DNA of 64,000 bases from Alteromonas aquimaris (GCF_026183695.1 NZ_JAPFRD010000010.1:467613-531612), one strand, 5' to 3'. Positions 10,288-20,326 are shown, counted from the stretch's first letter. The notes: generated by a model not told the origin, from the letters alone. Program-made: numbers and translations.

Positions 10288-12201
10288 TTAAATCAATTTA
10301 TCAGCGATTTCCTGCTGAATTTTATCCATAAATGCATCGAGTGACATTTTACCAAGATCGTCGCCTTTGCGGGTTCGTACCGCAACTTCACCGGCTTCCA
10401 CTTCTTTATCACCAATGACAAGCATATATGGTACTCTTTTAAGAGTGTGCTCGCGAATTTTAAAGCCAATCTTTTCATTTCTCAAGTCAGACTTTGCTCT
10501 AAATCCAGATTCTTGCAACTTTTGTACACATTCAGTGACAAATTCAGACTGTTTATCGGTAATATTCATCACCGTCACTTGTTGGGGAGCAAGCCAAAGC
10601 GGAAACCACCCAGCAAATTCTTCAGTCAAAATACCAATGAAACGCTCCAGCGAGCCTAAAATTGCGCGGTGGATCATTACCGGAACCCGACGTTCGCCAT
10701 CTTCCGCCACGTAAGTGGAGCCAAGACGGTTAGGCATGGAGAAATCTAATTGCACAGTTCCACACTGCCATGCTCTGTCAAGACAGTCGTACAAGGTGAA
10801 TTCAATCTTAGGACCGTAAAAGGCACCTTCACCTGGTAAGTAAGCAAACTCGATGTTTTTATCTTTTAACACATCTGCTAATGCTTTTTCTGACTTATCC
10901 CAGATTTCGTCGCTGCCTACACGTTTTTCCGGACGTGTGGACAATTTAACCGCCACCTTTTTGAAACCAAAGGTTTCATAGGCTTCGTAAACCATATCAA
11001 TACAGCTACCCACTTCTGCTTCGATTTGTTCTTCAGTGCAGAAAACATGGGCATCATCCTGGGTGAAGCCCCGTACGCGCATTAACCCATGCAGCGCGCC
11101 GGAAGGCTCGTTCCGGTGACAACAACCAAACTCAGCCATTCTAATAGGCAGGTCGCGATAAGATTTAAGGCCTTGATTGAAAATCTGTACGTGGCCAGGA
11201 CAGTTCATCGGCTTAATCGCATATTCGCGTTTTTCCGATTCAGTAGTGAACATGTTCTCAGCGTATTTGTCCCAGTGTCCGGATTTTTCCCATAATGAGC
11301 GGTCCATCATCAATGGCCCCTTAACCTCATCATAGTGATATTTACGCAATAAGCCTCGAATAAACTTTTCCAGCTCGGTATAAATACTCCAGCCGTCATT
11401 GTGCCAAAATACCATACCAGGCGCTTCTTCTTGCCAGTGAAATAAATCTAACGACTTACCTATTTTACGGTGATCGCGTTTCTCAGCTTCTTCGAGACGA
11501 TTCAGGTAAGCTTTCAACTGTTTCTTGTCCGCCCAGGCGGTACCATAAATACGTTGAAGCATTTTATTTTCGCTGTCACCACGCCAGTATGCACCAGCTA
11601 CCTTCATTAGTTTAAAGTGGTGACAAAAACGCATGTTGGGAACGTGAGGCCCCCGACACATATCCACATATTCTTCATGGTGATATAACCCAGGACGATC
11701 ATCCTGACTAATATTTTCGTCTAGAATTTCAATTTTATAGCTTTCGCCTCGCTGGGCAAATACTTCACGGGCTTCCGCCCAGCTCACCCTTTTCTTCACT
11801 ACATCATAATTGGTTTTTGCCAACTCAAGCATGCGTTTTTCCAACGTCTGCAGATCTTCCTGAGTCAGGCTATGGGACATATCCACATCATAATAAAAGC
11901 CGTTATCAATGGTAGGGCCAATTGCCATCTTAGCGTCTGGCCAAAGCTGTTTAATGGCATGACCAATCAAGTGAGCGCAGCTATGGCGAATAATTTCCAG
12001 GCCGTCTTCATCTTTCGCAGTGATAATTTGTACATTCGCATCGTGCTCGATGATATCAACCGCATCCACACGTTCACCATTGACTTTCCCGGCAATGGTT
12101 GCCTTAGCTAGGCCGGGACCAATATCCTGAGCGATATCTAAAACTGAAACTGGGTGGTCGAAAACGCGTTGACTTCCGTCTGGGAGTGTAATTACAGGCA
12201 T
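10288..12201 (-). CDS. thrS: Threonyl-tRNA synthetase
   Basis: Charges tRNA-Thr and edits serine mischarging. Domains in order: TGS (about 1 to 62), the N2 editing domain with [14 protein letters not shown] (about 72 to 85), the catalytic core with [12 protein letters not shown] (zinc-binding cysteine) and [15 protein letters not shown], motif 3 [15 protein letters not shown], and an anticodon-binding domain from about residue 535. The 637 residues are close to the usual 642. It heads the thrS-infC-rpmI-rplT order; a promoter is visible about 110 bases upstream. The long leader may host autogenous translational control, as in E. coli, but I cannot show the fold. Confidence 0.98.
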   Translation of the reverse strand: MPVITLPDGSQRVFDHPVSVLDIAQDIGPGLAKATIAGKVNGERVDAVDIIEHDANVQIITAKDEDGLEIIRHSCAHLIGHAIKQLWPDAKMAIGPTIDNGFYYDVDMSHSLTQEDLQTLEKRMLELAKTNYDVVKKRVSWAEAREVFAQRGESYKIEILDENISQDDRPGLYHHEEYVDMCRGPHVPNMRFCHHFKLMKVAGAYWRGDSENKMLQRIYGTAWADKKQLKAYLNRLEEAEKRDHRKIGKSLDLFHWQEEAPGMVFWHNDGWSIYTELEKFIRGLLRKYHYDEVKGPLMMDRSLWEKSGHWDKYAENMFTTESEKREYAIKPMNCPGHVQIFNQGLKSYRDLPIRMAEFGCCHRNEPSGALHGLMRVRGFTQDDAHVFCTEEQIEAEVGSCIDMVYEAYETFGFKKVAVKLSTRPEKRVGSDEIWDKSEKALADVLKDKNIEFAYLPGEGAFYGPKIEFTLYDCLDRAWQCGTVQLDFSMPNRLGSTYVAEDGERRVPVMIHRAILGSLERFIGILTEEFAGWFPLWLAPQQVTVMNITDKQSEFVTECVQKLQESGFRAKSDLRNEKIGFKIREHTLKRVPYMLVIGDKEVEAGEVAVRTRKGDDLGKMSLDAFMDKIQQEIADKLI

Positions 12202-12308
12202 GAAAATTCCTTAACAGTGGTGACACCTACTCTGTGCCACTTGTATTTTATCTATTTGATTTACCGCTAACTGCGAATCGTGAGGGCGACAACGCCCGGA
12301 ACCAACGG

Positions 12309-12336
12309 ATTATAACGGTAAGCTTTCGTTATGCAA
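12309..12336 (-). promoter_or_regulatory. Candidate thrS promoter
   Basis: TTGCAT (12336 to 12331), a 16-base spacer and a perfect TATAAT (12314 to 12309) on the minus strand. A start of transcription near 12302 would give a leader of about 100 bases. Confidence 0.55.
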
Positions 12337-12448
12337 CGGTATTTCCTTAATATCCTAATATTCGACGAAAGAAAGGTGGGCCTTTCTGGAAATGCACTGA
12401 TTCTTTGTCATACTTTCGTATTATCTTGCTTAACAACAAACCCAAACT

Positions 12449-13330
12449 ATGTGGCATTTCATCAGCGAACATATCAGTGAACAAGCGCAGATTGATTTTG
12501 TTGTCCAAAACTACCATCGTGTGGCTGGGGGAGACACGCATGACTGCTTTATCGTCAAAGACGATACACATAGATATTTCGTTAAAACTTCAACGGTACT
12601 CCCTCTCTCTGCATTTACCCAGGAAGCAGAAGGACTGGCTGCAATCCGCGCCACGAGCACGCTGGGGTGTCCGAGCGTAGTTTGTTGGGGGCAAATTACT
12701 ACAAATGAAAAGCCGGTGAGCTATCTGGTCCTGCAGCACATTAAGTTTCAATCCAGTTCAGACAACGCTTGGTCCGAATTGGGTGAGAAACTTGCCGCAA
12801 TGCACCAATTTCCTCCACCTGACAATCAATTTGGCTGGCAGCAATCCAATTACCTTGGCGCAACCGTCCAAACCAATACCCCTTCGCAAAGCTGGGCACA
12901 TTTTTTTGCCGAACAACGAATCGGCGCGATGTTAGAAATGCTTGCACATAAAAATATTCGCATGATAAACCCCGATCAACTGGTCGAACGCGTACTCATT
13001 TTTCTTTCAGATCACAAACCGCGGCCTTCTCTAGTGCATGGAGATTTATGGTCAGGCAACATAGGCTTCAGTAAACACGGGCCGGTTATTTTCGATCCCG
13101 CCATTTACATTGGCGATGCCGAAACCGACATCGCCATGACTGAATTATTTGGCAGATTTAACGGCAATTTTTATCGCGCTTATTATGAAAGCATTCCGCT
13201 CAACCCGGGTTACGAAGCCCGCAAACAGGTCTATCAATTGTATCACTTACTTAATCATGCCCTTTTATTTGGCGGCGATTATGTGTCATCCTCCCAATCT
13301 ATTATTCAGCAATTTCTTCATCAGTATTAG
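12449..13330 (+). CDS. Fructosamine kinase family protein (YniA-like)
   Basis: Protein-kinase-fold small-molecule kinase of the fructosamine/ketosamine-3-kinase family, proposed to phosphorylate glycated amines. Seen are an ATP-lysine region (RYFVKTST, about 42 to 49), a catalytic-loop HGDLWSGNIGF (about 192 to 202) and an FDPAIYIGDAETDIAM metal-binding segment following it. The 293 residues match the family. It is divergent from thrS, as its relative is near thrS in other gammaproteobacteria. No clear ribosome site precedes the ATG, so the start is less certain. It lies 8 bases before the next gene and is probably cotranscribed with it. Confidence 0.92.
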   Translation: MWHFISEHISEQAQIDFVVQNYHRVAGGDTHDCFIVKDDTHRYFVKTSTVLPLSAFTQEAEGLAAIRATSTLGCPSVVCWGQITTNEKPVSYLVLQHIKFQSSSDNAWSELGEKLAAMHQFPPPDNQFGWQQSNYLGATVQTNTPSQSWAHFFAEQRIGAMLEMLAHKNIRMINPDQLVERVLIFLSDHKPRPSLVHGDLWSGNIGFSKHGPVIFDPAIYIGDAETDIAMTELFGRFNGNFYRAYYESIPLNPGYEARKQVYQLYHLLNHALLFGGDYVSSSQSIIQQFLHQY

Positions 13331-13338
13331 GGATTTCT

Positions 13339-14085
13339 ATGACCGATTCACCCGTGGCGTTAATTACTGGGGCGGCCAAACGCATAGGAAAGACGCTGGC
13401 AACAAGCTTGCACCAAAATGGATATCGCGTAATTGTACATTATCACCATTCGGAAAAGGCGGCTTTAACGTTTAAACAGCAGCTTAATGCTCAGCGAGCT
13501 GATTCAGCTGAGATTGTTCAGGCAAACCTTTGCAATATTAATGAAGTGGAAAAAATGGCTGATGAGGCGCTGCAGGCTTTTGGCAGAATCGATGTATTGG
13601 TCAATAATGCTTCAGCTTTTTACCCTACCCCATTAGGAGAAATTACTTCTACGGTTTGGGATGAATTAGTAGGTAGTAACGTCAAGGGTGCGTTATTTCT
13701 AGCGCAAGCGCTAAAAGTTTCATTACAAAAACAACGAGGCTGCATCATCAATCTTACTGATATGCATATTGACAGGCCGCTTCCGTCCCATTCAGTATAT
13801 TGTCTAGCAAAATCTGCGTTGAGTTCGCTAACACGATCTTTAGCCGGCGAACTAGCTCCTGCCGTGCGCGTCAACGCCATCGCGCCGGGTCCAATTTTAT
13901 GGCCAGAAAGGGAAATGAGTAATGATGAAAAAGCGCAGTTAATTTCTACTGTCCCGCTAAAACGCTTAGGTACGCCAGAGGCAATAGCCCATGCCATGCA
14001 GTTTCTCCTCATCGCAGACTATGTAACCGGACAGACGCTGTATGTAGATGGGGGTAGAAGTATTCAGTCCAATGCTATCGCATGA
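13339..14085 (+). CDS. SDR family oxidoreductase, pteridine-reductase-like
   Basis: NAD(P)-dependent short-chain dehydrogenase of 248 residues. The nucleotide loop is TGAAKRIG (about residues 11 to 18); this TGxxxRxG form, rather than TGxxxGxG, is typical of pteridine/dihydromonapterin reductases. NNAS follows, with the DMHIDRPLPSHSVYCLAK segment holding the catalytic Tyr and Lys (YxxxK). It ends with the usual VTGQTLYVDGGRS. It lies in an operon-like run with the kinase upstream and overlaps the DUF3080 lipoprotein downstream by four bases (ATGA). Reduction of a pterin is inferred from the motif. Confidence 0.9.
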   Translation: MTDSPVALITGAAKRIGKTLATSLHQNGYRVIVHYHHSEKAALTFKQQLNAQRADSAEIVQANLCNINEVEKMADEALQAFGRIDVLVNNASAFYPTPLGEITSTVWDELVGSNVKGALFLAQALKVSLQKQRGCIINLTDMHIDRPLPSHSVYCLAKSALSSLTRSLAGELAPAVRVNAIAPGPILWPEREMSNDEKAQLISTVPLKRLGTPEAIAHAMQFLLIADYVTGQTLYVDGGRSIQSNAIA

Positions 14086-15122
14086 TGCTTAAGTTTCTTT
14101 ACCGGTCAAGGTTGCGCTGTATATGGGTTGTATTTACTGTGAGTCTGCTGTCATGCAGTTACCAACCCACATTAGAAACCACCTTGGATGACTACCAGCA
14201 GCGCCTTCAACGTGTGCTGAATATTGAGGTGGTAACACCGGTTCGCAGTCCCGAGCTTCACTTACCAGACCTGCCGGACAACCCTGAGGCGATTCAACAA
14301 CTCAACATCAACCTGATTGACTTTAATCGCCTGAACGAATGTGAAGTGTCATCACTCATCGCGGAACGAAATACTACTCTTGGTAAAGTACAGCCGCTGT
14401 CTCAACGATTTATTTATGAAGCTAAATTACTCACCCTGCTAGAGCGTTGCGAACTGTCTCTTGCACTAACGGATGCTGGACTATCGAAACGTGTGGGAGA
14501 GATATTTCGCATCAAACAGGCGCAATTTTCTGCGTTATGGGCGTTATTAATTCAGAAGAGTGATGAAATGAAAGTTGCTTTAAGTGTCAGTAACGCATCG
14601 TTAGTTACCAGGTCTACCCACAGCGAAATGAATTCAGTGGTTGCGCTGTCGTATTTAGATTCTCTAAAAGACAAACCATTAGAAGTCGTCAATAAAGAGG
14701 TAGAAGCCAGTTTGGCAACCCTGTACCTTTCCAGACTGCCGGCAAAACTTTGGCGCACACAAATGGTGCTCACGCGTCAGCTAACCAATATTACTCAACT
14801 TGTGTCCACCGAGCTCGAGGAATTGGACTGTAGTAAGACCACAGACTTCAGTAAAGCCGAAATATTACGGAATGTCTTTCAGCTATTTTTTATCCAACAA
14901 ATTCAGCCCATTGGCAGTGAATTAAATCATTATCAATACCAACTTTTGCCTATATGGGAACGTTGGATCACCGATAAACACTTAAGCCCTCCGTTTAAAC
15001 AGTACCTTCGCAAACACACTCAGGATGGTTTTTCTCACTACAAAACTGCCATGCATGAGCATGTCCTGATGTGGCAAAATTTTTTCAAACAATGCGGCAT
15101 GGAAGTCTCTGCGAACAGGTAG
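14082..15122 (+). CDS. DUF3080-like lipoprotein
   Basis: A 346-residue lipoprotein of unknown function. The N-terminus has basic residues, a hydrophobic stretch and the lipobox LLSC, with the cysteine near residue 25. The mature part is helical and rich in L, Q and S, with two or three cysteines (LNECEV, LLERCELS, KQCGM). From memory it resembles the DUF3080 family found beside pteridine reductases in Alteromonadales; a profile search would settle this. The start ATG overlaps the stop of the SDR gene, so translation is probably coupled. Location is inferred to be the outer or inner membrane facing the periplasm. Confidence 0.8.
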   Translation: MMLKFLYRSRLRCIWVVFTVSLLSCSYQPTLETTLDDYQQRLQRVLNIEVVTPVRSPELHLPDLPDNPEAIQQLNINLIDFNRLNECEVSSLIAERNTTLGKVQPLSQRFIYEAKLLTLLERCELSLALTDAGLSKRVGEIFRIKQAQFSALWALLIQKSDEMKVALSVSNASLVTRSTHSEMNSVVALSYLDSLKDKPLEVVNKEVEASLATLYLSRLPAKLWRTQMVLTRQLTNITQLVSTELEELDCSKTTDFSKAEILRNVFQLFFIQQIQPIGSELNHYQYQLLPIWERWITDKHLSPPFKQYLRKHTQDGFSHYKTAMHEHVLMWQNFFKQCGMEVSANR

Positions 15123-15314
15123 GTAAACGCATTGCCAATGAGTAAGGTTGGCTCAGCATGAGTGTATTTAATATCAACCCTTAGCTGAACCCGTTCTGAG
15201 AATGACAACGAAAAATAGAATCAGCAAGGCCCCGTACAGACGCCATGCAAACCATGCATGTCTGGAGATAGACAGCCTCTTTAGAAAACGCGTTCCACCC
15301 CTTTGCAAATAGGG

Positions 15315-16388
15315 TTAAAGAATATTTTCACCACTTTTTGGGTCGGTTGTCTGCGCCGCTTGCTGACGAATGGATTGCGCTTCACTGCTTACATCATCAT
15401 CTGCACTTTTCGCCACATCCGACTCACGCGCAGGTGAATTCGCTTTCAATTTTGCTGACAGTTCAGTTTTCTGCTCATGTCCACCTGACGCGGCCTGGGT
15501 GACCCTTATGCCTTCAGGAAAAATGATTTCACGGGCATCATCCGGCATGCTGATCCCATTACTATCAAATAGTGCGACAATATCGCGCATGAGTACTGAT
15601 GACATTTTCAAAACGCTTACTACTTCAACATTTATCCAGAAATAAACTTTTAAATTCATTGTGGATGAACCCAGGTTATCCACTAGCACCTGAGGTTCGG
15701 GTTCGTCCAGTACATGGGGGTGTTCAGCCAGTAATCGGGTGGCTAGTTGTTGCGCTAATTTGGCATTATTGTCATAGCCGATACCAATGACAAAGCTTCC
15801 CCGCATTCTATGATTGGTCGTATAGTTCTTTACCACCCCCTTATAGATAATGGCGTTGGGAATTTGTATATGGTTACCATCGAAATCCACCAGGGTGGTC
15901 GCCCTGGTGGTGACCTTCTGTACCACTCCCGTATATTCGTTCACATTGATAATGTCACCCAGTTTGAAGGGTCGCTGTACAGTGAGAAGCAAACTTGAAA
16001 TAAAATTTTCTGCAATGTCTCTAAATGCGAAACCAAGAATAAGTCCAAGTACCCCAGTGCCACTTATGATCGCGACTGCAAATTCAGTTAAGCCGGCAAG
16101 CTTTAAAAACAGATAACACCCCAATAGAATGATCAGTAAGGAGACTGCCCGTCTCGATACCGAACGAATGAGATCACTTTGGGTAACATAATTAAATGGT
16201 TTAAGAATTACGCGGGACAGTGGTGATGCAAGAAGAATAAGAGCAAGCAGCAGTACCGCGCCTAAGGCGAGACTGGGAATACGTTCTAAAAATGAAATAC
16301 TGACTTCATAGATGCTCGATTTAATGCTGACAAGTGCCTCACTGAATGGAGTACTTTGCCCTTTAATATACCCTGTCAGATTCTCCAA
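15315..16388 (-). CDS. MscS family mechanosensitive ion channel
   Basis: Small-conductance mechanosensitive channel that releases solutes on osmotic downshock. Three membrane segments lie in about the first 130 residues; the third is the pore-lining helix with AVAIISGTGVLGLILGFA. The MscS beta domain follows (RPFKLGDIINVNEYTGVVQ and VDFDGNHIQIPNAIIYKGVV), then an alpha/beta part and a long Q-, S- and A-rich C-terminal tail. There is no ATG near the start. I choose TTG at 16388 because GAAGGA lies five bases upstream; another TTG at 16418 would add ten residues. It is a single gene facing the lipoprotein gene. Confidence 0.9.
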   Translation of the reverse strand: MENLTGYIKGQSTPFSEALVSIKSSIYEVSISFLERIPSLALGAVLLLALILLASPLSRVILKPFNYVTQSDLIRSVSRRAVSLLIILLGCYLFLKLAGLTEFAVAIISGTGVLGLILGFAFRDIAENFISSLLLTVQRPFKLGDIINVNEYTGVVQKVTTRATTLVDFDGNHIQIPNAIIYKGVVKNYTTNHRMRGSFVIGIGYDNNAKLAQQLATRLLAEHPHVLDEPEPQVLVDNLGSSTMNLKVYFWINVEVVSVLKMSSVLMRDIVALFDSNGISMPDDAREIIFPEGIRVTQAASGGHEQKTELSAKLKANSPARESDVAKSADDDVSSEAQSIRQQAAQTTDPKSGENIL

Positions 16389-16738
16389 ACCACGTCCTTC
16401 AAAGCTGGTTACACACAAAGAAAGTTACGGTGAAATAAGCAGATAAGATCCTAATTTCACGTTAAATACACCTCTTCTTCTTCTCATGGATTTACCCTGA
16501 CAAAGAGTGAAGATTACTTGTGCCTATATCAAAACGAAAAGATTGTCTTAGCGCATATTGCACTTACTCCGTCTACCACCTGAGTCGTGATCTCTTTTCC
16601 GAGTTTTACAGGCTAACGCCCCCCCACTTCATCTGGCAGAATTTTATGATCTAATTAATCTTCAATTACTTACAAATAAAAGTAGGGTAAAAAACCAGCA
16701 TTGCTAACGAAATAGCCAGTGGGGCCAAGAGCAAGGTA
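16389..16738. other. Gap between the MscS gene and the DUF924 gene
   Basis: About 350 bases of divergent upstream DNA with no credible gene. It must hold the promoters of both flanking genes; I see no well-spaced consensus pair. A C7 run occurs at 16619-16625. Confidence 0.5.
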
Positions 16739-17305
16739 ATGGTAGAGAAAGTAAGTGTTTCCATTGAAGAAGCGTCGGACGTAATTGCTTTTTGGTTTGA
16801 TGAGCTGGGTCCACAACAATGGTTTAAAAAAGATCCTAACTTGGACAAACTGATTGCATCTCGCTATGCACACTTACATGATGCGGCCACAAGATGTGAA
16901 CTTTGGCCCTGGCGCGTTACCTCGGAAGGTCGGCTAGCAGAGATTATTGTTCTTGATCAGTTTTCCCGAAATATTTACCGGCAGAGCGCACTAGCTTTCG
17001 CCAATGATAGCCTTGCCTTGGCATTATCTCAGGAAGCCATCAGTATAGGCGCGGATAAAATGCTAACTATTGATCAGCGAGCTTTTCTCTACATGCCTTT
17101 TATGCATAGCGAGTCACTTCCCATGCATGATATCGCGATGGAACTGTTCTCAATCAATGGGCTTGAAATGAATTTGAAATTCGAAAAACAACACCGGGAT
17201 ATTATTCAGCGATTTGGACGTTATCCACACAGAAACCTGATTTTAGGTCGAGCATCCACGCATGATGAAAATGCTTTTTTGAAGCAGCCTGACAGTGCAT
17301 TTTAA
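16739..17305 (+). CDS. DUF924 family protein
   Basis: A 188-residue helical protein of the DUF924 (TPR-like fold) family, biochemical role unknown. Diagnostic segments are VIAFWFDELGPQQWFKKD (about 15 to 32), GRLAEIIVLDQFSRNIYR (about 60 to 77), ALSQEAI and FLYMPFMHSESL, and the C-terminal FGRYPHRNLILGR with SAF at the end. A weak AAGG lies just before the ATG. It is convergent with the rhodanese gene 18 bases away; no terminator is visible between them. Confidence 0.92.
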   Translation: MVEKVSVSIEEASDVIAFWFDELGPQQWFKKDPNLDKLIASRYAHLHDAATRCELWPWRVTSEGRLAEIIVLDQFSRNIYRQSALAFANDSLALALSQEAISIGADKMLTIDQRAFLYMPFMHSESLPMHDIAMELFSINGLEMNLKFEKQHRDIIQRFGRYPHRNLILGRASTHDENAFLKQPDSAF

Positions 17306-17323
17306 ATTAGAATCTAGTGTTCT

Positions 17324-17737
17324 TTAGCTTAGCACTAATGCCTCTTTTGCCACTGGCTCAACAGGATAACCGCTCGCTTTCCAGCCATTAAATCCACCTT
17401 TAAGATAATTGACTGAGGTGAGCCCCATTTCCGCTAAAGTAGCTGCCGCCAGCGTTGCCCGCCAACCCGAGTCACAATAGATAATAAAGGATTTGTCCTT
17501 ACCAAAAATAGGCTTGAAATAGGGACTTTCCGGATCCACCCAAAACTCTATCATTCCACGAGGAGCATGGAATGCGCCTGGTATTTGTCCGCTTTTTTCC
17601 AGTTCCCGAATATCACGAATATCAACCAGCACCACGTCGGGATTATACATTCCATGACTGGCCTGATCCGGCGTAACAGCAGATACGCAGTTCTCCGCTT
17701 TTGATAACAGATCGCGATACCCCATTGATAATGCCAT
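17324..17737 (-). CDS. Rhodanese-like domain protein
   Basis: Single-domain sulfurtransferase-like protein of 137 residues. The core DVVLVDIRDIRELEKSGQIPGAFHAPRG is followed by the active-site loop YCDSGWRATLAA with the catalytic cysteine, and ends with LKGGFNGWKASGYPVEP. I choose ATG at 17737, which has GGAGAG a few bases upstream, rather than the longer frame reaching 17827, whose extra residues do not resemble the family. No membrane segment or signal is seen, so it is likely cytoplasmic. The substrate is not evident. Confidence 0.92.
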   Translation of the reverse strand: MALSMGYRDLLSKAENCVSAVTPDQASHGMYNPDVVLVDIRDIRELEKSGQIPGAFHAPRGMIEFWVDPESPYFKPIFGKDKSFIIYCDSGWRATLAAATLAEMGLTSVNYLKGGFNGWKASGYPVEPVAKEALVLS

Positions 17738-18009
17738 AAGTCTCTCCGCCTTTCCCGTTGAGTTACTCACACTACTGTCTACAAAACAACCAAACAAATT
17801 CATCCTGAAAATACTCGATATATCCACGGCTAGTGATTGCTTCGAAATACCAAAAAATAATTTAACAACAAAAAATTTAATTATCTTTTTTTAATGCGGC
17901 TTGTGTAGACTGGTCAGGCAGTACCGACTTTTTACAATCTCAAAAAAATATTAACAAAAGCCTATTTTAGTATTCAGCATATTTATTTGTTTTAAAAAAA
18001 GGATTTACT

Positions 18010-18582
18010 ATGAAAGCTCTGATTACGTTGCTTGTTCTTTTTATTTCGCTCTCATCCCACGCCACCGTAGTGAGATATAATTTAGACCAGTTACTAGGAG
18101 AAACCCTGTATAAGTCAGATGATGGAGAAGGGGCGAACTATCTCTTGTTAGATATTGAAAACTCACCAATAAGAGTGATACAGGAAGCGCGAATTGTCAT
18201 TAATTTTGAAAGGGTAAACTTAGCTTCTATGGGTCGGGTTGTATTTCGAGTTTTCGGGGAAGAAACTGCGAGCCACGCCATTAGTGCCGACCATCAAAGT
18301 CTGACCATGGCATACCAAGGTGAATTTGATCCCCTCGTGAACGTTGATCCATACCTGGAAGTTGGTTTCTGGGAATTCCAGTTCACTCTCGATTCCTACT
18401 ATTTAATAAACGCGACCACGTTTCCCCCGCTAGAAGAGTATGTCATTTTTGGCCCGAATAGTTATCTGGAAATGTCCGACACCAATGGAGAGTTGTTTAC
18501 TTCTGAGGTGCCTGAACCTTTGATTGCAAGCGTGGTGGCAATAACTGGTTTCGGATTATTCCGACGGAGAAAAGTGTGCTGA
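18010..18582 (+). CDS. PEP-CTERM sorting domain protein
   Basis: A 190-residue exported protein. It has an N-terminal signal peptide (about 1 to 18, ending SSHA), a beta-rich middle of no recognised family, and a C-terminal VPEP motif (about 167 to 170) followed by a hydrophobic helix and RRRK. This triad is the PEP-CTERM signal, which in Gram-negatives is processed by an exosortase and often linked to exopolysaccharide. No exosortase gene is in this window. AAGGA lies before the ATG. It stands alone, in an AT-rich setting unlike its neighbours, and may be acquired. Confidence 0.82.
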   Translation: MKALITLLVLFISLSSHATVVRYNLDQLLGETLYKSDDGEGANYLLLDIENSPIRVIQEARIVINFERVNLASMGRVVFRVFGEETASHAISADHQSLTMAYQGEFDPLVNVDPYLEVGFWEFQFTLDSYYLINATTFPPLEEYVIFGPNSYLEMSDTNGELFTSEVPEPLIASVVAITGFGLFRRRKVC

Positions 18583-18809
18583 AGCCGGGGCATATATCTT
18601 CAGGCTGGGGCCGTCCACTTTACACCAAGGCTAGGACGCGTCTAGATTAGTAGTGGTGGTGCAATATATCACGCCCCTACTTAGTGAAACACTTTTTATA
18701 TTTCGTGGTGGTGGGATGCTTTAGCTTAATACCACACGATAAAGATATATACCCTATTCTTAGTAGCATTTGAGTACACTTTAGGTAATTTAAACAAGGA
18801 TGTTTGTGA

Positions 18810-19568
18810 ATGCCGAGAATCAAAACCATCTTTATTGACCTGCTGGCAGAATTACCATGGTGGGTGTCGGTACTGGTATCCGCCACGGCCTATGTGGTGA
18901 TGGTGCATGTGTTGCCATCCATTCAAACCGATAACCAAATCTCCGCAATGGCATTTAAAGCCTTTGTGATCCCCGCGCCTTATCTCGCATGCCTGATGTT
19001 GTTAGCTGCCCCCCTTGCGTTTTTTAATTCTCGCCGTAAGGCCAAACAGTTAAATGCCCAGCGTAATTTACAAACCGTGCGCGATTTGCACTGGCGCAAT
19101 TTTGAAGAGCTGGTTGCAGAAGCCTTTCGCAGACAGGGATATCGAGTAACAGAAGGTGGTTTTGGTGCCGACGGTGGGATTGACCTGGAGTTAAGGAAAA
19201 GCGATGAGCTAGTGCTTGTACAGTGCAAGCAGTGGAGAGCGCAAAAAGTTGGTGTGAGTGTAGTGCGGGAAATGTTCGGCGTGCTAACTGCCGGTAATGC
19301 TAACCAAGCTATTATCGTCTGTTCAGGCAAGTTTACCCAACAAGCTGTGGAGTTTGCTTCTGATAAACCAATCGAGTTACTAAATGGAAACCAATTGCTT
19401 TCGCTCGTTAAAGATGTACAAACTGACTCAGCATTAGCAACGGATAGACAGATATCGTGTCCCAGATGTGGCAGTGCCCTTGTGGAACGACAAGCGAAGC
19501 GCGGCCCCAATAAAGGCAGTAGCTTTTTAGGATGCACTCACTTTCCCAAATGTCGCTATACTCAATAG
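18810..19568 (+). CDS. Membrane-anchored Mrr-like restriction endonuclease with topoisomerase-type zinc finger
   Basis: A 252-residue protein. Two membrane helices lie at about 17 to 34 and 52 to 72. The Mrr_cat (PD-(D/E)xK) domain spans about 92 to 200: FEELVAEAF with E100, GADGGIDLEL with D125 and VLVQCKQW with Q138 and K140 form the expected catalytic set. A C-terminal zinc finger of the topoisomerase I type follows, with cysteines at about 217, 220, 242 and 248. The architecture is known in proteobacteria, but its role is not settled; defence or DNA turnover at the membrane are possibilities. The NYN gene starts 17 bases downstream, so the two are probably cotranscribed. Confidence 0.88.
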   Translation: MPRIKTIFIDLLAELPWWVSVLVSATAYVVMVHVLPSIQTDNQISAMAFKAFVIPAPYLACLMLLAAPLAFFNSRRKAKQLNAQRNLQTVRDLHWRNFEELVAEAFRRQGYRVTEGGFGADGGIDLELRKSDELVLVQCKQWRAQKVGVSVVREMFGVLTAGNANQAIIVCSGKFTQQAVEFASDKPIELLNGNQLLSLVKDVQTDSALATDRQISCPRCGSALVERQAKRGPNKGSSFLGCTHFPKCRYTQ

Positions 19569-19585
19569 AGATTAAAGGAGGAATA

Positions 19586-20326
19586 ATGAAAGACTTGGAT
19601 GTCCACAAAAAAGTCGCTGTACTTATCGATGCAGACAATGCCCAACTTTTAAAATTATCCGCGATATTGGATGAAATATCCGCTCACGGCGATGTATTAA
19701 TCAAACGTGCCTATGGTGACTGGTCCGTTGATGCCTTAAAGAATTGGAAAACGTCACTCAACGAACTAGCTATCCAGCCCATTCAACAATTCGCTTACAC
19801 GACAGGCAAAAACTCTACAGATGCATCGATGATTATTGATGCTATGGATTTACTCTATTCAGAAAGAATAGATGCATTCGCGCTTGTATCAAGTGATAGT
19901 GACTTTACTAAGTTAGCCTCGCGGTTGAGAGAGTCAGAAAAGTTTGTGTTTGGTGTAGGTGAAAAGAAAACACCCATCTCGTTTAGGAACGCCTGTGACG
20001 ATTTCATTTTTACTGAAAACCTAGAGGCCGGACAGGTATCAAAGTCAGACAAATCAAAGCAAACAGGAACTAATACATTAAATGGAGTAGAAGAGTTGAT
20101 ACCTGCACTTCTTAAAGCGTGGGAGCTTTACCAAAACGATGACGGTTGGGTGAATGTTGGTCCTGCTGGAAGCTTTCTAAAAAGAGCCAAACCCGACTTT
20201 GACCCACGAACCTATGGCTCCACAAAAGTAACAGATGTAATAGCTAAGCTTTCCACTGTCTTTGATATGGCTCGTCAAAAAGGAAAAGGGACGACACAGA
20301 TAATTCTGTATCGCCCGAAAAGCTGA
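19586..20326 (+). CDS. NYN domain protein with C-terminal LOTUS/OST-HTH domain
   Basis: A putative PIN-like ribonuclease of 246 residues. The NYN domain (about 8 to 145) has AVLIDADNAQ (D15, D17), STDASMIIDAMDLL (D79) and LVSSDSDFTKLA (D104, D106), the acidic residues expected to hold metal. A charged linker leads to a winged-helix LOTUS/OST-HTH domain (about 160 to 245, ELIPALLKAWELYQNDDGWVNVG...), which binds RNA or G-quadruplexes in relatives. ATG at 19586 is chosen for its GGAGG five bases upstream; the frame extends further up into the preceding gene without a ribosome site. No transfer signs are seen in codon use by eye. Confidence 0.9.
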   Translation: MKDLDVHKKVAVLIDADNAQLLKLSAILDEISAHGDVLIKRAYGDWSVDALKNWKTSLNELAIQPIQQFAYTTGKNSTDASMIIDAMDLLYSERIDAFALVSSDSDFTKLASRLRESEKFVFGVGEKKTPISFRNACDDFIFTENLEAGQVSKSDKSKQTGTNTLNGVEELIPALLKAWELYQNDDGWVNVGPAGSFLKRAKPDFDPRTYGSTKVTDVIAKLSTVFDMARQKGKGTTQIILYRPKS

